Assembly: GCA_964498255.1 (NCBI GenBank) | Contig: CAZCGW010000001.1 | Coordinates: 1 to 64,000 of the forward strand | Direction: 5' to 3' | DNA: 64,000 nucleotides | Origin: Fluviibacter sp964498255 | GTDB lineage: Bacteria; Pseudomonadota; Gammaproteobacteria; Burkholderiales; Rhodocyclaceae | Part shown: positions 52,597 to 61,960 of the stretch, piece by piece | How the letters are laid out: each line of letters begins with the position of its first letter | Position numbering within the stretch: the first letter of the stretch is position 1 | Position numbers and translations under genes: made by a program | The notes under the pieces: model-generated | Database searches by the model: none | Seen by the model: the letters and a program-made list of their open reading frames with translations, nothing else | Told to the model about the DNA's origin: nothing

Positions 52597-53502
52597 ATGA
52601 ACGCAAAAAATAAATCTCGTGGTCTGGGTCGTGGCCTGGATGCGCTACTCGGCGGCAACGCCGCAAAATCGGCGCCAGCAGCAGCGTCTACGCCGGTAAC
52701 GAACGAGGTGCCGCGCACGCTGCCGGTAAAAGATTTGCAGCCGGGTAAATATCAGCCGCGGACGCGTATGGATGAGGCCAGCCTGAACGAGCTGGCCGCG
52801 TCGATTGCAGCGCAGGGCCTCGTGCAGCCGATCATCGTGCGCCCTCTGAGCGCGGGTGCTTCGACACCGTACGAAATTATTGCGGGTGAGCGTCGTTGGC
52901 GCGCGTCACAAATTGCCGGTTTGAAAGAGGTGCCGGTACACGTACATCACATCGCCGATGAAAATGCGCTGGCAATGGCGTTGATCGAAAACATCCAGCG
53001 TGAAGATCTGAATCCGCTGGAAGAGGCGCAGGGTTTGCGTCGACTGATCGATGAATTTAATTTAACGCACCAGCAGGCGGCCGAAGCTGTGGGCCGTTCG
53101 CGCTCGGCAGCCACGAACCTCTTGCGCTTGTTAGAGCTGGCGCAGCCGGTGCAGGATTTGCTGATGCACGGCCGTATTGATATGGGCCATGCCCGCGCCT
53201 TGCTGGCGCTGGCGGGTAGCGACCAGATTGCGGTGGCGCAACAGGTGGTGATCAAGGCCTTGTCTGTGCGCGAAACGGAAGAGCTGGTCCGCCGCCGTCA
53301 GAGTGCGAAACCCGCGCCGAAGGCGGGCGCAGGAGTGGGCAAAGCAGAGAATTCTGACGTCACACGGCTGAGCGAAAAGCTGGCCGACACCCTGGGTGCC
53401 GAGGTAAAAATCGCGGCCAACAAACAGGGTGCGGGCAAAATCACGATCAGCTTTCAGAGTCTTGATCAATTAGATGGGTTAATTGAACGTTTTTTTGATT
53501 GA
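52597..53502 (+). CDS. parB: Chromosome partitioning protein ParB
   Basis: 301 residues. The N-terminal CTPase domain has P-x-Q-P-R, G-E-R-R-W-R-A and E-N-I-Q-R-E-D-L-N-P-L-E-E-A; the HTH around L-T-H-Q-Q-A-A-E-A-V-G-R-S-R binds parS; a C-terminal dimerisation part follows. Starts 13 bp after parA. The atp promoter begins within its stop region. Confidence 0.95.
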   Translation: MNAKNKSRGLGRGLDALLGGNAAKSAPAAASTPVTNEVPRTLPVKDLQPGKYQPRTRMDEASLNELAASIAAQGLVQPIIVRPLSAGASTPYEIIAGERRWRASQIAGLKEVPVHVHHIADENALAMALIENIQREDLNPLEEAQGLRRLIDEFNLTHQQAAEAVGRSRSAATNLLRLLELAQPVQDLLMHGRIDMGHARALLALAGSDQIAVAQQVVIKALSVRETEELVRRRQSAKPAPKAGAGVGKAENSDVTRLSEKLADTLGAEVKIAANKQGAGKITISFQSLDQLDGLIERFFD

Positions 53503-53527
53503 CGGCGGCCTAAGCTCGCCGTATAGT
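53499..53527 (+). promoter_or_regulatory. Promoter of the atp operon
   Basis: TTGACG (53499-53504), a 17-bp spacer and TATAGT (53522-53527). The -35 box overlaps the parB TGA. It is 52 bp upstream of atpI and is the only strong candidate before the nine atp genes. Confidence 0.65.
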
Positions 53528-53578
53528 GACGGGGTTTGAAGGCGCCTTGTTAGGCACAGCACACAACGCGATGAGGTA

Positions 53579-53926
53579 ATGGTGTTCCGAGTTATACGCC
53601 TGCAACTGATCGCAATAATCATAGCTGTGACACTGGCAGGGTTGCTTGTGGGGTGGCGTGGCAGTGTTTCTGCTGCGATCGGAGGAGGGGCGGTTCTACT
53701 ACCCAATTTTCTGTTCGCGCTGAGATTAATGGCGGCGTCGGCGGGTCGTGCAAGTGTGGCGACAGCTGGAGTCTTCATCGTCTACGAATTCCTCAAGCTT
53801 GCCCTCACATTAATTTTGTTGGCGGTTGCCATCGTGTTGTATGCGGACCTTAACTGGCCCAGTATGCTGCTCAGTATGGTGATCACCTTGCAGGTAAATT
53901 TTTTAGCATTGGCGAAAAGAACCTGA
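53579..53926 (+). CDS. atpI: ATP synthase subunit I
   Basis: 115 residues with four predicted TM helices. R-G-S-V-S-A-A-I-G-G-G-A-V-L-L-P-N is the typical AtpI loop. It assists c-ring assembly. ATG 53579 follows GAGGTA. atpB starts one base after its stop. Confidence 0.85.
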   Translation: MVFRVIRLQLIAIIIAVTLAGLLVGWRGSVSAAIGGGAVLLPNFLFALRLMAASAGRASVATAGVFIVYEFLKLALTLILLAVAIVLYADLNWPSMLLSMVITLQVNFLALAKRT

Positions 53927-53927
53927 G

Positions 53928-54821
53928 ATGGCGACTGAAAACGTAGCAAACGCAGCGGCCCACAGCGGCCCAACCCAGGGTGAATACATTGTTCACCACT
54001 TGACCCACCTGAACTCCACAGGTGAGGCGCAGAAGTCTATTGTTGACTTCTCGGTGCTCAATCTTGACTCCTTTATTTTCTCTACCGCGCTAGGTATCCT
54101 GGCTGTCGTGTTGCTGGCCTTTGTGGCGCAACGTGCAACCTCAGGTGTTCCGGGTCGTTTGCAGTCGTCGATCGAAGTGCTGGTCGAGATGGTTGCTGAT
54201 CAGGCCAAGGGAATTATTCACGACGCCAAGTCCCGTTTGTTCGTTGCACCGCTGGCGCTGACCGTATTCGTCTGGATCTTCTTCCTGAACGCCATGGATC
54301 TGCTGCCGCTGGATCTGTTTCCGAAGATCTGGTCAACCTATTACGAAGCTTCGGGTCACGATCCGCACCACGCTTTCCTGCGCATTGTGCCGTCGGCTGA
54401 CTTGAACATCACGCTGGCCATGGCGCTGGGCGTGCTGATCGTCTGCTTGTACTACAACGTAAAAATCAAGGGTATCGGTGGCTGGGTGCATGAGTTGTTT
54501 GCTGCCCCGTTCGGTTCCCATCCGGCGCTGGCCCCGATCAACTTCCTGATGCAGATGATCGAATTCGCCGCTAAAACTATTTCTCACGGCATGCGGTTGT
54601 TCGGTAACATGTACGCCGGTGAGCTGGTCTTCATGCTAATCGCCCTGATGGGTGCTTCGTGGGCCGGTATGCATTCGTTGTCGGGTGGTCTGCTGTTTGC
54701 GGGTCACGTGATTGCTGGTTCCATCTGGGCCATCTTCCACATCCTGATCATTACCTTGCAAGCATTCATCTTCATGATGCTGACGCTGGTGTATGTTGGT
54801 CAGGCGCACGAATCGCACTAA
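53928..54821 (+). CDS. atpB: ATP synthase F0 subunit a
   Basis: 297 residues, five to six TM helices. The essential arginine is in S-H-G-M-R-L-F-G-N-M-Y-A-G-E-L. A longer N-terminal region (M-A-T-E-N-V-A-N-A) with a TM helix at ~48-70 is usual in betaproteobacteria. It forms the proton half-channels. Confidence 0.96.
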   Translation: MATENVANAAAHSGPTQGEYIVHHLTHLNSTGEAQKSIVDFSVLNLDSFIFSTALGILAVVLLAFVAQRATSGVPGRLQSSIEVLVEMVADQAKGIIHDAKSRLFVAPLALTVFVWIFFLNAMDLLPLDLFPKIWSTYYEASGHDPHHAFLRIVPSADLNITLAMALGVLIVCLYYNVKIKGIGGWVHELFAAPFGSHPALAPINFLMQMIEFAAKTISHGMRLFGNMYAGELVFMLIALMGASWAGMHSLSGGLLFAGHVIAGSIWAIFHILIITLQAFIFMMLTLVYVGQAHESH

Positions 54822-54822
54822 G

Positions 54823-54902
54823 TTTCTTAGTTTTGTAGTTGTAGTTCTCGTTTTTCCTTTAGTTTTTCTTTAACCCGCTGTTCTTATCCCTTTCAAGGAG
54901 TC
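54823..54902 (+). promoter_or_regulatory. T-rich translational leader before atpE
   Basis: The 84-bp gap between atpB and atpE is strikingly T-rich, with several runs of 4-5 T, and ends in AAGGAG. In E. coli a U-rich stretch just before atpE enhances its translation to reach c-ring stoichiometry; the same logic probably applies here. Confidence 0.5.
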
Positions 54903-54905
54903 GTC

Positions 54906-55154
54906 ATGGAACATATCCTCGGTCTAGTTGCTCTGGCTTCCGGCCTCATCATTGGTCTTGGTGCTATTGGTGCCTGTATCGGTATCGGCATCATGGGTTC
55001 GAAGTACCTCGAAGCTTCGGCTCGTCAGCCTGAACTGATGAACGAACTGCAAACCAAGATGTTCCTGCTGGCCGGCCTGATCGATGCTGCATTCCTGATC
55101 GGCGTTGGTATCGCGATGATGTTCGCGTTCGCTAACCCGTTCGTGCTGAAGTAA
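54906..55154 (+). CDS. atpE: ATP synthase F0 subunit c
   Basis: 82 residues, a helical hairpin. Helix 1 is Gly-rich (G-A-I-G-A-C-I-G-I-G), the polar loop is A-R-Q-P-E, and the proton-carrying D60 lies in helix 2 (G-L-I-D-A-A-F). Without the Na+-ligand set around it, H+ coupling is likely. Confidence 0.97.
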   Translation: MEHILGLVALASGLIIGLGAIGACIGIGIMGSKYLEASARQPELMNELQTKMFLLAGLIDAAFLIGVGIAMMFAFANPFVLK

Positions 55155-55187
55155 TCCTGAACAACCTTTTTCAGGAGGGCACGTAGC

Positions 55188-55658
55188 GTGAACTTAAACG
55201 CAACATTATTCGCCCAGCTCATCGTTTTCTTCATACTTGTATGGTTTACGATGAAGTTTGTCTGGCCGCCAATTACCAAGGCGCTGGATGATCGTGCGAA
55301 AAAAATCGCTGATGGCCTAGCCGCAGCAGAACGTGGCAAGCATGAGCTAGAGCTCGCCAGCAAGCGTTCGGCTGAGGTTGTGCGCGAAGGCAAAGAAAAG
55401 TCAGCCGATGTTCTGGCAAACGCTGAAAAGCGTGCTGTTCAGATCATCGAAGATGCCAAGGCTCAGGCCAAGGTTGAAGCTGATCGTATCGTGACTGCTG
55501 CGCGCGGTGAAGTCGAACAGGAAGTTGTTCGCGCCCGTGAACAACTTCGTGATCAGGTCGCTGCGCTGGCTGTAGCGGGTGCTGAAAAGATTCTCCGTAA
55601 GGAAATCAATGCAGGTGCCCACGCAGATATTCTGGTTGCCATCAAGCAAGGTCTGTAA
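55188..55658 (+). CDS. atpF: ATP synthase F0 subunit b
   Basis: 156 residues. One TM helix (residues 5-25) is followed by a long charged coiled coil forming the peripheral stalk. GTG start at 55188 with AGGAGG upstream. Confidence 0.95.
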   Translation: MNLNATLFAQLIVFFILVWFTMKFVWPPITKALDDRAKKIADGLAAAERGKHELELASKRSAEVVREGKEKSADVLANAEKRAVQIIEDAKAQAKVEADRIVTAARGEVEQEVVRAREQLRDQVAALAVAGAEKILRKEINAGAHADILVAIKQGL

Positions 55659-55661
55659 CAA

Positions 55662-56198
55662 ATGGCTGAATCCCTCACCGTAGCCCGTCCTTACGCCGAA
55701 GCGGTTTTCCGCCTCGGTCGTGAGTCAAGCGCGCTAGCCGACTGGAGTGGTTGGCTAGGTCGCCTGTCGCTGATTGCCAATGAATCGGCAATGCGGGACT
55801 GCTTTGGCAATCCGAAGCTGAATTCCCGTCAAGTCACTGACCTTGTGGTGGGCGTGCTCGGGGTGGAAGCCCCGCAGGCGCTGTCACGTTTTATCGAGGT
55901 GCTCGCCGAAAACGGGCGCCTGGCACTCCTTCCCGAAATTCAGGCTCTTTTCGAAGAACTGAAATCGGAAGAAGAAGGCGTGAAGGAAGCACTGATCGTT
56001 AGTGCGTTCCCGATGGACGATGCCCAGGTTGCTCAGGTACTGCCTGCACTGGAACAGCATTTCTCTTCAAAGCTCAAGCCGCGCGTTACCGTGGACTCAT
56101 CGCTAATTGGCGGAGTCAAGGTTGAAGTCGGTGACGAGGTGTTTGACGCCTCGGTGCGTGGCCAGCTCGACGCAATGGCTGTCGCGTTAAAGAACTAG
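55662..56198 (+). CDS. atpH: ATP synthase F1 subunit delta
   Basis: 178 residues. The N-terminal helical domain (A-R-P-Y-A-E-A-V-F) and the C-terminal S-L-I-G-G-V-K-V-E-V-G-D motif are conserved. It links the peripheral stalk to F1. Starts 3 bp after atpF. Confidence 0.95.
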   Translation: MAESLTVARPYAEAVFRLGRESSALADWSGWLGRLSLIANESAMRDCFGNPKLNSRQVTDLVVGVLGVEAPQALSRFIEVLAENGRLALLPEIQALFEELKSEEEGVKEALIVSAFPMDDAQVAQVLPALEQHFSSKLKPRVTVDSSLIGGVKVEVGDEVFDASVRGQLDAMAVALKN

Positions 56199-56209
56199 GA
56201 GTTTTCTAA

Positions 56210-57748
56210 ATGCAACTGAATCCTTCTGAGATCAGCGAGCTGATCAAGAGCAAGATTGAGAACCTAGGCCTGGGTGCTGAAACCCGGACCCAGGGTACTG
56301 TCGTATCGGTTACCGATGGCATTTGCCGCGTACACGGTCTGGAAGACGTGATGCAAGGTGAAATGCTGGAGTTCCCGAACGGCATCATGGGTATGGCCCT
56401 TAACCTCGAGCGCGACTCTGTCGGTGCCGTGGTTCTTGGCGAATACGAACAAATTTCCGAAGGCGACATCGTAAAATGTACGGGCCGCATTCTGGAAGTG
56501 CCAGTTGGTCCAGAGCTGAAGGGTCGTGTTGTTAACGCCCTGGGTCAGCCGATCGACGGCAAAGGCCCGCTTGGTAACAAGCTGACCGACAAGATTGAAA
56601 AGGTTGCTCCGGGCGTTATCTGGCGTAAGTCAGTATCGCAGCCGCTGCAAACCGGTGTTAAGGCTGTTGACGCCATGGTGCCGATCGGCCGTGGTCAGCG
56701 TGAGCTGATCATTGGTGACCGTCAGACAGGTAAAACTGCTGTCGCCATCGATACCATCATTAATCAAAAGGGTCAGGGCGTAACCTGTATCTACGTTGCT
56801 GTTGGTCAGAAAGCTTCGACCATTGCTAACGTCGTACGCGCTCTGGAAGAGCACGGCGCTCTGGAATACACCATCATCGTTGCTGCTACCGCTTCGGATC
56901 CGGCTGCTATGCAGTTCATCGCTCCGTACTCGGGTTGCACGATGGGTGAATACTTCCGTGACCGCGGTGAAGATGCTCTGATCATTTATGACGATCTGAC
57001 CAAGCAAGCTTGGGCTTACCGTCAAATCTCCCTGCTGCTGCGTCGCCCACCTGGCCGCGAAGCTTACCCAGGCGATGTGTTCTATCTGCACTCACGTCTG
57101 CTGGAGCGTGCTGCTCGCGTTAGCGAAGAGTACGTTGAGAAGCTGACCAACGGTGAAATCAAGGGCAAGACCGGTTCGCTGACCGCGCTGCCAGTGATTG
57201 AAACCCAGGCAGGTGACGTTTCGGCATTCGTTCCAACCAACGTTATTTCGATTACCGATGGCCAGATCTTCCTGGAAACCGACCTTTTCAACGCAGGTAT
57301 CCGTCCGGCCATTAACGCCGGTATCTCGGTGTCTCGCGTAGGTGGTGCGGCTCAGACCAAGATCGTTAAGAAGCTGTCGGGCGGTATCCGTACCGACCTC
57401 GCCCAGTACCGTGAACTGGCTGCCTTTGCGCAGTTTGCTTCGGATCTGGACGATGCAACCCGTAACCAGCTGGAACGTGGTCGCCGCGTTGTGGAAGTGC
57501 TGAAGCAGCCACAATACGAGCCGCTGAATGTTTCCAAGCAGGCCGTGGTTCTGTACGCGATCACCCGTGGCTACGCCGATGATGTGGAAGTGAACCGTGT
57601 ACTCGAGTTCACCCGCACTCTGGTTAGCGAGATCGAGCACAAGAATGCTGCGCTGATGCAAAAAATGGAACAGACCAAAGATCTGGATGCCGATTCGGAG
57701 AAAGCACTCGTTGCTGCCATCGAAGCTTTCAAGTCCAGCTGGGTTTGA
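56210..57748 (+). CDS. atpA: ATP synthase F1 subunit alpha
   Basis: 512 residues. The P-loop G-D-R-Q-T-G-K-T-A and the alpha signature P-A-I-N-A-G-I-S-V-S-R-V are present. It is the non-catalytic nucleotide-binding subunit. Confidence 0.97.
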   Translation: MQLNPSEISELIKSKIENLGLGAETRTQGTVVSVTDGICRVHGLEDVMQGEMLEFPNGIMGMALNLERDSVGAVVLGEYEQISEGDIVKCTGRILEVPVGPELKGRVVNALGQPIDGKGPLGNKLTDKIEKVAPGVIWRKSVSQPLQTGVKAVDAMVPIGRGQRELIIGDRQTGKTAVAIDTIINQKGQGVTCIYVAVGQKASTIANVVRALEEHGALEYTIIVAATASDPAAMQFIAPYSGCTMGEYFRDRGEDALIIYDDLTKQAWAYRQISLLLRRPPGREAYPGDVFYLHSRLLERAARVSEEYVEKLTNGEIKGKTGSLTALPVIETQAGDVSAFVPTNVISITDGQIFLETDLFNAGIRPAINAGISVSRVGGAAQTKIVKKLSGGIRTDLAQYRELAAFAQFASDLDDATRNQLERGRRVVEVLKQPQYEPLNVSKQAVVLYAITRGYADDVEVNRVLEFTRTLVSEIEHKNAALMQKMEQTKDLDADSEKALVAAIEAFKSSWV

Positions 57749-57762
57749 TCTAGGAGAGCGCC

Positions 57763-58626
57763 ATGGCAAGCGGCAAGGAAATCCGTACTAAGATCAAAAG
57801 CGTAGAAAATACGCGGAAGATCACCAAAGCTATGGAAATGGTTGCGGCATCCAAAATGCGTAAAGCGCAGGAACGGATGCTGAAAGCCCGTCCTTATGGC
57901 GAGAAGATCCGCCGCGTTGCTGCGCACCTTTCGCATGCGTTGTCAGAGTACAAGCATCCGTTCCTCGAGAAGCGTGACCAGATCAAAAAGGTCGGCATCA
58001 TTCTCGTGACATCGGATAAAGGTCTCTGCGGCGGCCTGAACACCAACGTTCTGCGTCAACTCGTGAATAAAATGCGCGAGCTAGACGGTCAGAAGGTCAA
58101 TGTTCAGGTCACAGCGATCGGTAGCAAAGGCTTCGCATTCCTCCAGCGCAACGGCGCAGAAATTGCATCGCAAGCCGTCGGCCTGGGTGACAACCCGCAC
58201 ATTGACAGCCTGATTGGGCCAGTTAAGGTGCAGATTGACGCCTATAACGCCGGTGAAATCGATGAGCTGCACATTGCCTACACGCGTTTCGTTAACACGA
58301 TGCGCCAGGAGCCGGTTGTTGAGCAACTGCTGCCGCTTGCGGGCGACACAGTTGGTTCGGAATCGAGCCGCTGGGACTATGTTTACGAGCCGGATGCCAA
58401 GTCCGTGATCGATGATCTGCTGGTGCGTTACCTCGAGGCGCTGGTTTACCAGTCCGTCGCCGAGAATATCGCATCGGAACAAAGTGCTCGGATGGTAGCC
58501 ATGAAGGCTGCTTCCGATAACGCAAAGAACGTAATCGAAGAGCTGAAACTGGTCTATAACAAGACCCGCCAAGCAGCGATTACGAAAGAGCTGTCCGAGA
58601 TCGTCAGCGGCGCAGCAGCGGTTTGA
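57763..58626 (+). CDS. atpG: ATP synthase F1 subunit gamma
   Basis: 287 residues. The N-terminal K-S-V-E-N-T-R-K-I-T-K-A-M-E-M-V and the C-terminal N-K-T-R-Q-A-A-I-T-K-E-L-S-E-I-V form the rotor coiled coil. Confidence 0.97.
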   Translation: MASGKEIRTKIKSVENTRKITKAMEMVAASKMRKAQERMLKARPYGEKIRRVAAHLSHALSEYKHPFLEKRDQIKKVGIILVTSDKGLCGGLNTNVLRQLVNKMRELDGQKVNVQVTAIGSKGFAFLQRNGAEIASQAVGLGDNPHIDSLIGPVKVQIDAYNAGEIDELHIAYTRFVNTMRQEPVVEQLLPLAGDTVGSESSRWDYVYEPDAKSVIDDLLVRYLEALVYQSVAENIASEQSARMVAMKAASDNAKNVIEELKLVYNKTRQAAITKELSEIVSGAAAV

Positions 58627-58649
58627 TTTTTTAGATTAGGGATATAACG

Positions 58650-60053
58650 ATGAGTCAAGGAACAGTCGTTCAGTGCATCGGTGCTGTGGTTGATATCCAG
58701 TTTCCGAAAGAGCACATGCCTAAAGTCTTCGAGGCACTCCGCCTCGACGATAGCGCCAGCAATAGCCTGGTGGAATCGGGTCTGACTTTTGAAGTTCAAC
58801 AACAGCTCGGTGACGGCATCGCCCGTACCATTGCGCTGGGTTCCACCGACGGTATCCGTCGTGGCATGAAGGTCAACGCCTCAGGCGCCCCGATCTCCAT
58901 TCCAGTGGGCCACGGTACGCTGGGTCGTATCATGGACGTACTGGGTCGCCCGATTGATGAAGCCGGCCCGATCGAATGTGATGAACTGCGCCCGATTCAC
59001 CGCGCTGCTCCAGCCTTCGACGAACTGTCGCCATCGGTTGAACTGCTCGAAACCGGTATCAAGGTTATCGATCTGATCTGTCCGTTCGCTAAGGGCGGTA
59101 AAGTAGGTCTGTTCGGTGGTGCCGGTGTAGGTAAGACCGTTAACATGATGGAACTCATCAATAACATCGCTAAGCAACACTCGGGCCTGTCCGTGTTTGC
59201 CGGTGTGGGTGAGCGTACCCGTGAAGGTAACGACTTCTATCATGAAATGAAGGATTCCAACGTTCTGGATAAGGTTGGCATGGTGTTCGGTCAGATGAAC
59301 GAACCTCCAGGCAACCGTCTGCGCGTTGCGCTGACCGGTCTGACCATGGCTGAGCGTTTCCGTGACGAAGGCCGTGACATTCTGTTCTTCGTGGATAACA
59401 TCTACCGTTACACCCTGGCCGGTACCGAAGTGTCCGCGCTGCTGGGTCGTATGCCTTCAGCTGTGGGCTACCAGCCTACGCTGGCTGAAGAAATGGGCCG
59501 TCTGCAAGAGCGTATTACCTCGACCAAGACCGGTTCGATTACATCGATCCAGGCCGTTTACGTGCCAGCCGATGACTTGACTGACCCATCGCCTGCTACC
59601 ACCTTCCTGCACTTGGACTCGACCGTTGTTCTGTCGCGTGATATCGCCGCACTGGGTATCTACCCAGCCGTTGATCCACTTGACTCGACCTCGCGTCAGC
59701 TCGACCCGCACGTTGTTGGTGAAGAGCACTACAAGGTTGCCCGTGGCGTTCAACAAACGCTGCAACGTTACAAAGAACTGCGTGACATCATCGCGATTCT
59801 GGGTATGGACGAACTGGCAGCGGACGATAAACTCGCCGTTTCCCGTGCTCGTAAAATCCAGCGCTTCCTGTCGCAGCCGTTCCACGTGGCTGAAGTGTTT
59901 ACCGGTTCGCCAGGTAAGTATGTTTCCCTCAAAGATACGATCAAGGGCTTCAAGATGATCGTTGAAGGTGAGCTGGATCATCTGCCTGAGCAGGCTTTCT
60001 ACATGGTGGGTTCGATTGAAGAAGCCATCGAAAAAGCCAAGACACTGCAGTAA
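58650..60053 (+). CDS. atpD: ATP synthase F1 subunit beta
   Basis: 467 residues. The catalytic P-loop G-G-A-G-V-G-K-T, the G-E-R-T-R-E-G-N-D region with catalytic Glu, and D-L-T-D-P-S-P-A-T are present. It carries the catalytic sites. Confidence 0.97.
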   Translation: MSQGTVVQCIGAVVDIQFPKEHMPKVFEALRLDDSASNSLVESGLTFEVQQQLGDGIARTIALGSTDGIRRGMKVNASGAPISIPVGHGTLGRIMDVLGRPIDEAGPIECDELRPIHRAAPAFDELSPSVELLETGIKVIDLICPFAKGGKVGLFGGAGVGKTVNMMELINNIAKQHSGLSVFAGVGERTREGNDFYHEMKDSNVLDKVGMVFGQMNEPPGNRLRVALTGLTMAERFRDEGRDILFFVDNIYRYTLAGTEVSALLGRMPSAVGYQPTLAEEMGRLQERITSTKTGSITSIQAVYVPADDLTDPSPATTFLHLDSTVVLSRDIAALGIYPAVDPLDSTSRQLDPHVVGEEHYKVARGVQQTLQRYKELRDIIAILGMDELAADDKLAVSRARKIQRFLSQPFHVAEVFTGSPGKYVSLKDTIKGFKMIVEGELDHLPEQAFYMVGSIEEAIEKAKTLQ

Positions 60054-60107
60054 CCGGAAGTTCCATCCCCCCGCCGTGCGGCAACGTGCGGCGGATCAGG
60101 AGCATAT

Positions 60108-60527
60108 ATGTCAATAAGAATCCATGTAGACGTAGTCAGCGCCGAAGAGATGATTTTCTCAGGCGAAGCTGATCACGTGGTACTGCCGGGTGAATCGGGC
60201 GAGCTGGGTATCTGGCCACGCCACACCCCGCTGCTGACGCGCATCCGTCCGGGTGCCGTACGCATCAAGCTGCCTGACGGCGGCGAAGAGTTCGTCTACG
60301 TTTCCGGCGGCATGCTGGAAGTGCAGCCGACGATGGTTACGGTTCTGGCCGATACCGCTATCCGTGCTCACGATCTGGATGAAGCTCGTGCTCAGCAGGC
60401 CAAGAAGGCTGCCGAAGAGCTGCTGCAGAAGCGTGATAGCAGCATGGATTATGCCAAGGCTGAAGCAGAACTGGCTGATGCGATTGGTCAGCTGGCTGCC
60501 ATCAAGAAGCTGCGTAATAAGCACTAA
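60108..60527 (+). CDS. atpC: ATP synthase F1 subunit epsilon
   Basis: 139 residues. The N-terminal beta-sandwich (P-G-E-S-G-E-L-G-I-W-P-R-H-T-P-L-L-T) and the C-terminal helical hairpin (~88-139) that can inhibit ATPase activity are present. Last gene of the operon; a terminator follows. Confidence 0.95.
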   Translation: MSIRIHVDVVSAEEMIFSGEADHVVLPGESGELGIWPRHTPLLTRIRPGAVRIKLPDGGEEFVYVSGGMLEVQPTMVTVLADTAIRAHDLDEARAQQAKKAAEELLQKRDSSMDYAKAEAELADAIGQLAAIKKLRNKH

Positions 60528-60553
60528 GTTTCAGGTAGTAATACCTCAAACGC

Positions 60554-60582
60554 AAAAGCCACCTTCGGGTGGCTTTTGTTTT
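60554..60582 (+). terminator. Intrinsic terminator of the atp operon
   Basis: Perfect 10-bp stem AAAAGCCACC/GGTGGCTTTT with a TTCG tetraloop, followed by GTTTTG. The A and T flanks make it work in both directions, serving atpC and the convergent ubiJ. Confidence 0.88.
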
Positions 60583-60613
60583 GCTGCTAAGTAAGTGCCT
60601 TGAGCGCGATGGC

Positions 60614-61198
60614 TTATCGAGGTAGCAACCGATCTACACGTTGCTGCAATCGGGCGACATCGTTGCGCAAATTCGATACATCATCCATAAAAGCGTGCAC
60701 TTCAGGCGTTGGCACGATGACTGATTGCCCTTCGGCCACATGTTCGGTGAATTGGTCTTTTAAGCGCACTACAAGCGCTTCAGCACCCTGTTTAAAAGCC
60801 GTGGCAAAGCCCATGATCCTGTGCGCCGCGATGTCGCCGATCTTAGAGGCTAGATACGCTTCTGGATCCGGTCTGATTTGATCCATGACCTCGTTTAAGG
60901 CATTCGCCAGATCAATGTTGCCACGGATCTTGGCGGCTTTAATGACGCCCTGGCGACCATGACTCAGAAAGAGTGAGGCAGCATTAGCTGGCAGATCAAT
61001 AGACAGTGTGGGCTCGTCATCACCAAAGACCTGGTGTGCCGCCAGCAGACCATCCGGCTCGATCGTGTAACGCATGAGCGAACGTTCGGCCAGGGAGATG
61101 CGTAGCGATGCACCACTAAACGCCGCTAAGCGCGATGCAGCCCACGGGTCATCGCGCAACGCACGATTGATGACGGGTAGAGACAGGCTGTGTAGCAT
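60614..61198 (-). CDS. ubiJ: Ubiquinone biosynthesis accessory factor UbiJ (SCP2 domain)
   Basis: 194 residues. The N-terminal SCP2-like lipid-binding domain (~15-125) is followed by a helical tail ending V-S-N-L-R-N-D-V-A-R-L-Q-Q-R-V-D-R-L, typical of UbiJ. It organises the Ubi complex. It lies directly downstream of ubiE (8-bp gap), the conserved order, though ubiB does not follow. Confidence 0.85.
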   Translation of the reverse strand: MLHSLSLPVINRALRDDPWAASRLAAFSGASLRISLAERSLMRYTIEPDGLLAAHQVFGDDEPTLSIDLPANAASLFLSHGRQGVIKAAKIRGNIDLANALNEVMDQIRPDPEAYLASKIGDIAAHRIMGFATAFKQGAEALVVRLKDQFTEHVAEGQSVIVPTPEVHAFMDDVSNLRNDVARLQQRVDRLLPR

Positions 61199-61206
61199 GG
61201 CGCTAT

Positions 61207-61959
61207 TTAGAACTTATCGCCAATGTGGAGTGCGACGACGCCACCGGTGAGGTTGTGATACTGCACGCGGTCAAAGCCGACGCCTTCCATCATTTGTTTC
61301 AGCGTTTCCTGGTCCGGGTGCATGCGGATTGATTCAGCCAGATAGCGGTAGCTATCGGCATCCTGTGCCACGATCTGTCCAACCTGCGGGATGACCTTGA
61401 AGGAATAGAAATCGTAGATGGGAGCTAGCAGCGGCGTTACTTTGGAGAACTCAAGCACCATCAGCTTGCCACCTGGCTTTAAGACGCGACGCATCTCGGC
61501 TAACGCGCCGTTTTTATGCGTCATGTTGCGCAGACCAAAAGCCACGGTTACGATATCGAAATAACCATCAGGGAACGGCAGCTTTTCAGCATCGCACTGG
61601 GCGGTTTTAATAACGGTGCCGGCGTTGAGCAAACGATCACGACCGCAGGTCAGCATGGCATTGTTAATGTCGGTAAGCCAAACCTCACCATTCGGCCCGA
61701 CCTTTTTGCTGAAGGCTTTGGCAAGGTCACCGGTGCCGCCCGCAATATCAAGAACCTTCATGCCGGGGCGAACACCACTGCGGCCGATGGTGAAGATCTT
61801 CCACAACCGGTGCAGGCCGCCAGACATCAGGTCGTTCATGATGTCGTATTTGGTGGCGACCGAGTCAAAGACCTGGCGTACGCGCCCTGCCTTCTCCCGT
61901 TCGTTAACAGTTTCGTAGCCGAAGTGGGTGGTGCCCGGGTTGTTGGTGTGGTTTGTCAC
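61207..61959 (-). CDS. ubiE: Ubiquinone/menaquinone biosynthesis C-methyltransferase UbiE
   Basis: About 250 residues. UbiE signature Y-D-I-M-N-D-L-M-S-G-G-L-H-R-L-W-K is near 40; the SAM motif L-D-I-A-G-G-T-G-D-L-A and the later R-V-L-K-P-G-G-K-L are present. It C-methylates the benzoquinol ring. A GTG start at 61959, one base after the DUF971 stop, gives M-T-N-H-T-N-N; the longer frame overlaps DUF971. Confidence 0.94.
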   Translation of the reverse strand: MTNHTNNPGTTHFGYETVNEREKAGRVRQVFDSVATKYDIMNDLMSGGLHRLWKIFTIGRSGVRPGMKVLDIAGGTGDLAKAFSKKVGPNGEVWLTDINNAMLTCGRDRLLNAGTVIKTAQCDAEKLPFPDGYFDIVTVAFGLRNMTHKNGALAEMRRVLKPGGKLMVLEFSKVTPLLAPIYDFYSFKVIPQVGQIVAQDADSYRYLAESIRMHPDQETLKQMMEGVGFDRVQYHNLTGGVVALHIGDKF

Positions 61960-61960
61960 G

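Noticed and set aside
59881..59895. CACGTG in atpD as a fourth parS site.
   Set aside because: Only the central hexamer matches; the flanks do not form the 16-bp palindrome, and it is inside a conserved coding region.
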